A model generated the notes under the pieces. The model saw nothing but the letters and a program-made list of their open reading frames with translations. It was not told the origin of the DNA and did no database searches. Position numbers and translations under genes: made by a program. A stretch of DNA of 64,000 nt. Origin: Arthrobacter ipis. Its GTDB lineage: Bacteria; Actinomycetota; Actinomycetes; Actinomycetales; Micrococcaceae. Location: assembly GCF_014694315.1 (NCBI RefSeq), contig NZ_JAAOXD010000004.1, positions 415,697-479,696 on the forward strand, written 5' to 3'. Within the stretch, counting starts at the first letter, position 1. Each line of letters begins with the position of its first letter. Shown one piece after another: positions 60,644 to 64,000 of this stretch.

Positions 60644-63600
60644 ATGAGCTCCAAAGGCCAGAGCCCCACCGGCCAGCCCTCCAACGGCCTGCCCCTCGAC
60701 GGCCTGCGCCGTGCCCTTCAGGCGGACAGGACGTTCACCCGGGTGCAGGCCGAAGCGGCGCGGAGCTTCAGCGGCCGCAGCGAGGACTACCAGATCAGTG
60801 CGCCCGCAGGTTTGCGGCCCGTGCTCTTGGCGGAGATGGCGGACGGCCTGCTGAAGACAGCAGAAAACGACGGCGCAGCCGCGGATCACACCGCGCCGGG
60901 GGTGGTCCTCGCCGTCACCGCCACGGGACGTGAGGCCGAGGATCTTGCCGCCGCGCTCCGCGCCTACCTGCCGGCCAACGCCGTGGCCGAGTTCCCCAGC
61001 TGGGAAACCCTCCCGCACGAGCGGCTCTCCCCGCGTTCGGACACGGTGGGCCGCCGCCTGTCGGTCCTGCGGCGCTTGGCGCATCCTGAAGACGAATCCC
61101 GCCGTGACAGCGCAACGAACCCTGATAGCGCAGCCCACCCGGAAAACGCGGGGGGCCCCCTCCGCGTCGTGGTGGCCCCGGTCCGGGCGGTGGTCCAGCC
61201 GATCGTGGCCGGCCTGGGGGAACTCGTTCCGGTGACGCTGAAGGTCGGTCAGGAGGTTCCGTTCAATGACGTGATCCGGAACCTTGCGGCCGCCGCCTAC
61301 TCCCGGGTGGACATGGTGACGCACCGCGGCGAATTCGCCGTCCGCGGCGGCATCCTGGACGTGTTCCCGCCCACCGAGGACCACCCCATCCGGGTGGAGT
61401 TCTTCGGCGACGAGGTGGACCAGATGCGCTGGTTCGCCGTCGCCGACCAGCGCTCGCTGTCCGCCCCCGGCGTGCATCACCCCACCGAACTCCACGCCCC
61501 GCCCTGCCGGGAAATCCTGATCACGCCATCGGTTATGTCCCGGGCTGCCACGTTGAAGCCCCAGCTGCCCGCTGCTGCCGACATGCTGGAGAAGATCGCA
61601 GGCGGCATCGCCGTGGAAGGCATGGAATCCCTCGCGCCCGTCCTCGTGGACGCCATGGTCCCGTTCATGGAACAGCTGCCCGCGGGGTCCATCTCCGTGG
61701 TCATCGAACCGGAGAAGGTCCGCACCCGCGCCCACGACCTCGCGGCCACGAACGAGGAGTTCCTGGAGGCGGCGTGGTCCACGGCCTCGGACGGCGGAAC
61801 CGCGCCGCTGGATCTCAGTGCGCAGGCCTCGGAAGCCCTGCATTCCGCCAGCTTCCGTTCCTTGACCGAGACCCGCTCAGCGGCGCTGGGGCACGAGGTG
61901 TCCTGGTGGTCCATCACGTCGCTGGCCACGGACGAGGAACTGACACCGGACATTGACGTGCTCAACCTTCACGCCCGCGAACCGCGCGGCTACCAGGGTG
62001 ACGTGGCGGAAATGATGGACTTCATCGGCTCGCACGTGCGGGACCAGTGGCGGATCGTGGTGGCCACCGAGGGCCCGGGCCCCGCGCAGCGCCTGGCCGA
62101 ACTGTTCCACGACGCGGACATCCCCTGTGCCCGGGTGGACACACTGGACCACGAACCCCAGGCGGGGATCATCGAGGTGACCACTGCCGCCGTCGGACGC
62201 GGTTTTGTCCTGGACGGACTGAAACTCGGTCTCCTGACCGAGGCTGATTTGCTGGGCCGCACCTCCGCAGGCTCCACCAAGGACATGCGCCGCATGCCGT
62301 CGAAGCGGCGTAACGCCGTGGATCCGCTGCAGCTGGTGGCCGGCGACCATGTGGTGCACGAACAGCACGGCATCGGCCGGTTCGTGGAACTGATCCAGCG
62401 CAAGGTGGCAGGCGGCGGCGACGGCGTGCGCGAGTACCTCGTGCTGGAGTACGCGGCATCGAAGCGCGGGGCGCCGGGGGACAGGCTGTTCGTGCCCACC
62501 GACCAGCTGGACCAGGTGACCCGCTACGTCGGCGGCGACACGCCCGCGCTCAGCAAGATGGGCGGCGCGGACTGGGCCAGCACCAAGTCCAAGGCGCGCC
62601 GGGCGGTCAAGGAGATCGCCGGCGAGCTTATCCGGCTCTACTCGGCCCGGATGGCGTCGCGCGGCCATGCCTTCGCGCCGGACACGCCGTGGCAGCGCGA
62701 GCTGGAGGAGGCCTTCCCGTACGTGGAGACCCCGGACCAGCTCACCACCATTAACGAGGTCAAGGCCGACATGGAGCGGGAGATCCCCATGGACCGGCTG
62801 GTCTCCGGCGACGTCGGTTACGGGAAGACCGAGATCGCCGTCCGTGCGGCTTTCAAGGCGGTGCAGGACGGCAAGCAGGTGGCGGTGCTGGTGCCCACCA
62901 CCCTGCTCGCGCAGCAGCACTATGAGACGTTCACCGAGCGGTTCAGCGGCTTCCCGCTGCGCGTCAAGCCGCTGTCCCGGTTCCAGGCGTCGAAGGAAGC
63001 CAAGGAAACGGCCGAGGGCGTGAAGAACGGATCCGTGGACGTGGTGATCGGCACGCACCGGCTGCTGTCCAAGGACTTTGAGTTCAAGGACCTCGGCCTG
63101 GTGATCGTGGACGAGGAGCAGCGCTTCGGCGTCGAGCACAAGGAAGCGCTGAAGAAGATGCGCACCAACGTCGACGTCCTGGCCATGAGCGCCACCCCGA
63201 TTCCGCGCACGCTGGAGATGTCCCTGACCGGCATCCGCGAAACGTCCACGCTGGCCACCCCGCCGGAGGAGCGCCACCCCGTGCTCACCTATGTGGGCCC
63301 GTACACGGACAAGCAGACCTCCGCCGCCATCCGCCGCGAACTGATGCGCGAGGGCCAGGTGTTCCTCGTCCACAACCGCGTGTCCACGATTGAAAAGACG
63401 GCAGCCAAAATCCGCGAACTTGTCCCCGAAGCCAGGGTCGAGGTGGCACACGGCAAGATGTCCGAGAGCCGCCTGGAGCAGATGATCGTGGACTTCTGGG
63501 AGAAGCGCTTCGACGTCCTCGTGTGCACCACCATCATCGAAACCGGCCTGGACATCTCCAACGCCAATACCCTGATTGTGGACGGCGCGGACAAGTACGG

Positions 63601-64000
63601 CCTGTCGCAGCTCCACCAGCTGCGCGGACGCGTCGGGCGCGGACGCGAACGCGCCTACGCCTACTTCCTCTACCCGTCCGAGAAACCCCTGGGCGAGGTG
63701 GCGCTGGAACGGCTGAAGGCCGTGGCCACCCACAACGAACTCGGCGCGGGCATGCAGCTGGCCATGAAGGACCTGGAGATCCGCGGCGCCGGCAACCTTC
63801 TGGGCGGTGAACAGTCCGGCCACATCCAGGGCGTCGGCTTCGACCTCTACATCAGGCTGGTGGGCGAGGCCGTGGCCGAGTACCGCGGCGAAGCCGAGGA
63901 GAAGGCCGCCGAGATGAAGATCGAGCTGCCCGTCAACGCGCACCTGCCGCACGACTACGTGCCGGGGGAGCGGCTGCGGCTGGAGGCCTACCGGAAGCTG
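60644..64000 (+). CDS. mfd: Transcription-repair coupling factor (partial, runs off window end)
   Basis: 1119 codons are visible, open to the window edge in frame. The ATG at 60644 has AGGAG nine bases upstream; an ATG at 60620 is the alternative. The N-terminal UvrB-like region (FPSWETLPHERLSPRSDTVG, GEFAVRGGILDVFPP) is followed by the RNA-polymerase-interacting domain (VAGDHVVHEQHGIGRFVEL). The RecG-like helicase has Walker A SGDVGYGKTEIAVRAA, the DEEQ box VDEEQRFGV and ATPIPRTLEMSLTGIRE. It removes stalled RNA polymerase and recruits UvrA. The C-terminal D7 region is cut off. Confidence 0.95.
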   Translation, partial: MSSKGQSPTGQPSNGLPLDGLRRALQADRTFTRVQAEAARSFSGRSEDYQISAPAGLRPVLLAEMADGLLKTAENDGAAADHTAPGVVLAVTATGREAEDLAAALRAYLPANAVAEFPSWETLPHERLSPRSDTVGRRLSVLRRLAHPEDESRRDSATNPDSAAHPENAGGPLRVVVAPVRAVVQPIVAGLGELVPVTLKVGQEVPFNDVIRNLAAAAYSRVDMVTHRGEFAVRGGILDVFPPTEDHPIRVEFFGDEVDQMRWFAVADQRSLSAPGVHHPTELHAPPCREILITPSVMSRAATLKPQLPAAADMLEKIAGGIAVEGMESLAPVLVDAMVPFMEQLPAGSISVVIEPEKVRTRAHDLAATNEEFLEAAWSTASDGGTAPLDLSAQASEALHSASFRSLTETRSAALGHEVSWWSITSLATDEELTPDIDVLNLHAREPRGYQGDVAEMMDFIGSHVRDQWRIVVATEGPGPAQRLAELFHDADIPCARVDTLDHEPQAGIIEVTTAAVGRGFVLDGLKLGLLTEADLLGRTSAGSTKDMRRMPSKRRNAVDPLQLVAGDHVVHEQHGIGRFVELIQRKVAGGGDGVREYLVLEYAASKRGAPGDRLFVPTDQLDQVTRYVGGDTPALSKMGGADWASTKSKARRAVKEIAGELIRLYSARMASRGHAFAPDTPWQRELEEAFPYVETPDQLTTINEVKADMEREIPMDRLVSGDVGYGKTEIAVRAAFKAVQDGKQVAVLVPTTLLAQQHYETFTERFSGFPLRVKPLSRFQASKEAKETAEGVKNGSVDVVIGTHRLLSKDFEFKDLGLVIVDEEQRFGVEHKEALKKMRTNVDVLAMSATPIPRTLEMSLTGIRETSTLATPPEERHPVLTYVGPYTDKQTSAAIRRELMREGQVFLVHNRVSTIEKTAAKIRELVPEARVEVAHGKMSESRLEQMIVDFWEKRFDVLVCTTIIETGLDISNANTLIVDGADKYGLSQLHQLRGRVGRGRERAYAYFLYPSEKPLGEVALERLKAVATHNELGAGMQLAMKDLEIRGAGNLLGGEQSGHIQGVGFDLYIRLVGEAVAEYRGEAEEKAAEMKIELPVNAHLPHDYVPGERLRLEAYRKL

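Noticed and set aside
61877..63952. 691-aa minus-strand frame
   Set aside because: Antisense shadow of the mfd helicase region.

Overview
The window is high-GC chromosomal DNA from an actinobacterium. Gene content and protein sequences fit Arthrobacter/Pseudarthrobacter (Micrococcaceae): a MoxR-DUF58-transglutaminase cluster, RpfB next to RsmA-IspE, Uup-like ABC-F, GlmU-Prs-L25-Pth, SufS-SufU and Mfd in a housekeeping order, with frequent GTG starts. The genus is an inference from protein likeness and synteny; no rRNA is present. Most of the window is conserved core chromosome, cut by a few accessory islands.

Layout. 1-2912: 5' part of a membrane molybdopterin oxidoreductase (minus), then purD and purC. 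2986-4058: complete IS481-family element. 4060-5689: an XRE-TPR regulator and, divergent from it, a secreted 77-residue precursor carrying three copies of the octapeptide IGNWPDPM. This pair is the most interesting object in the window and looks like an RRNPP-type peptide signalling cassette. 5805-10150: small membrane protein, a REP-like hairpin, tRNA-Pro and a heterodimeric ABC exporter. 10245-15196: metallophosphoesterase, class A PBP, DUF4177, RidA and NUDIX proteins. 15197-16508: a scar with 40-bp tandem repeats, an IS30-family transposase tail and a 5'-truncated glycosyltransferase. 16501-22606: DUF5719, zincin-like protein, DUF3499, Trm112-like protein, AhcY and an L,D-transpeptidase. 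22625-25891: RDD and SpoIIM-like membrane proteins and a DUF1461 protein. 25916-32287: acyl-CoA synthetase, protein O-mannosyltransferase, RsmI and succinate-semialdehyde dehydrogenase. 32402-33060: decayed MFS transporter. 33156-38277: transglutaminase, DUF58 and MoxR operon (minus). 38490-44774: TatD, RpfB, RsmA, IspE and ABC-F. 44866-49972: TetR regulator, tRNA-Gln, GlmU, Prs, L25 and Pth. 50146-55627: two overlapping large LuxR-type ATPase regulators. 56145-60438: SufS, SufU, SCO4848-like, DUF2505 and an SDR/DUF2867 protein. 60644-end: mfd, cut by the window edge.

How the parts work together. Several blocks serve the cell envelope: PBP, L,D-transpeptidase, RpfB, GlmU, IspE (isoprenoid carrier precursor) and PMT. 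Others serve translation: RsmA, RsmI, L25, Pth and two tRNAs. Others serve nucleotide and one-carbon metabolism: PurD, PurC, Prs and AhcY. Accessory change is concentrated at three sites: the IS481 insertion exactly at the regulator stop codon, the IS30-associated deletion scar near 15.2-15.5 kb, and the MFS pseudogene near 32.4-33.1 kb.
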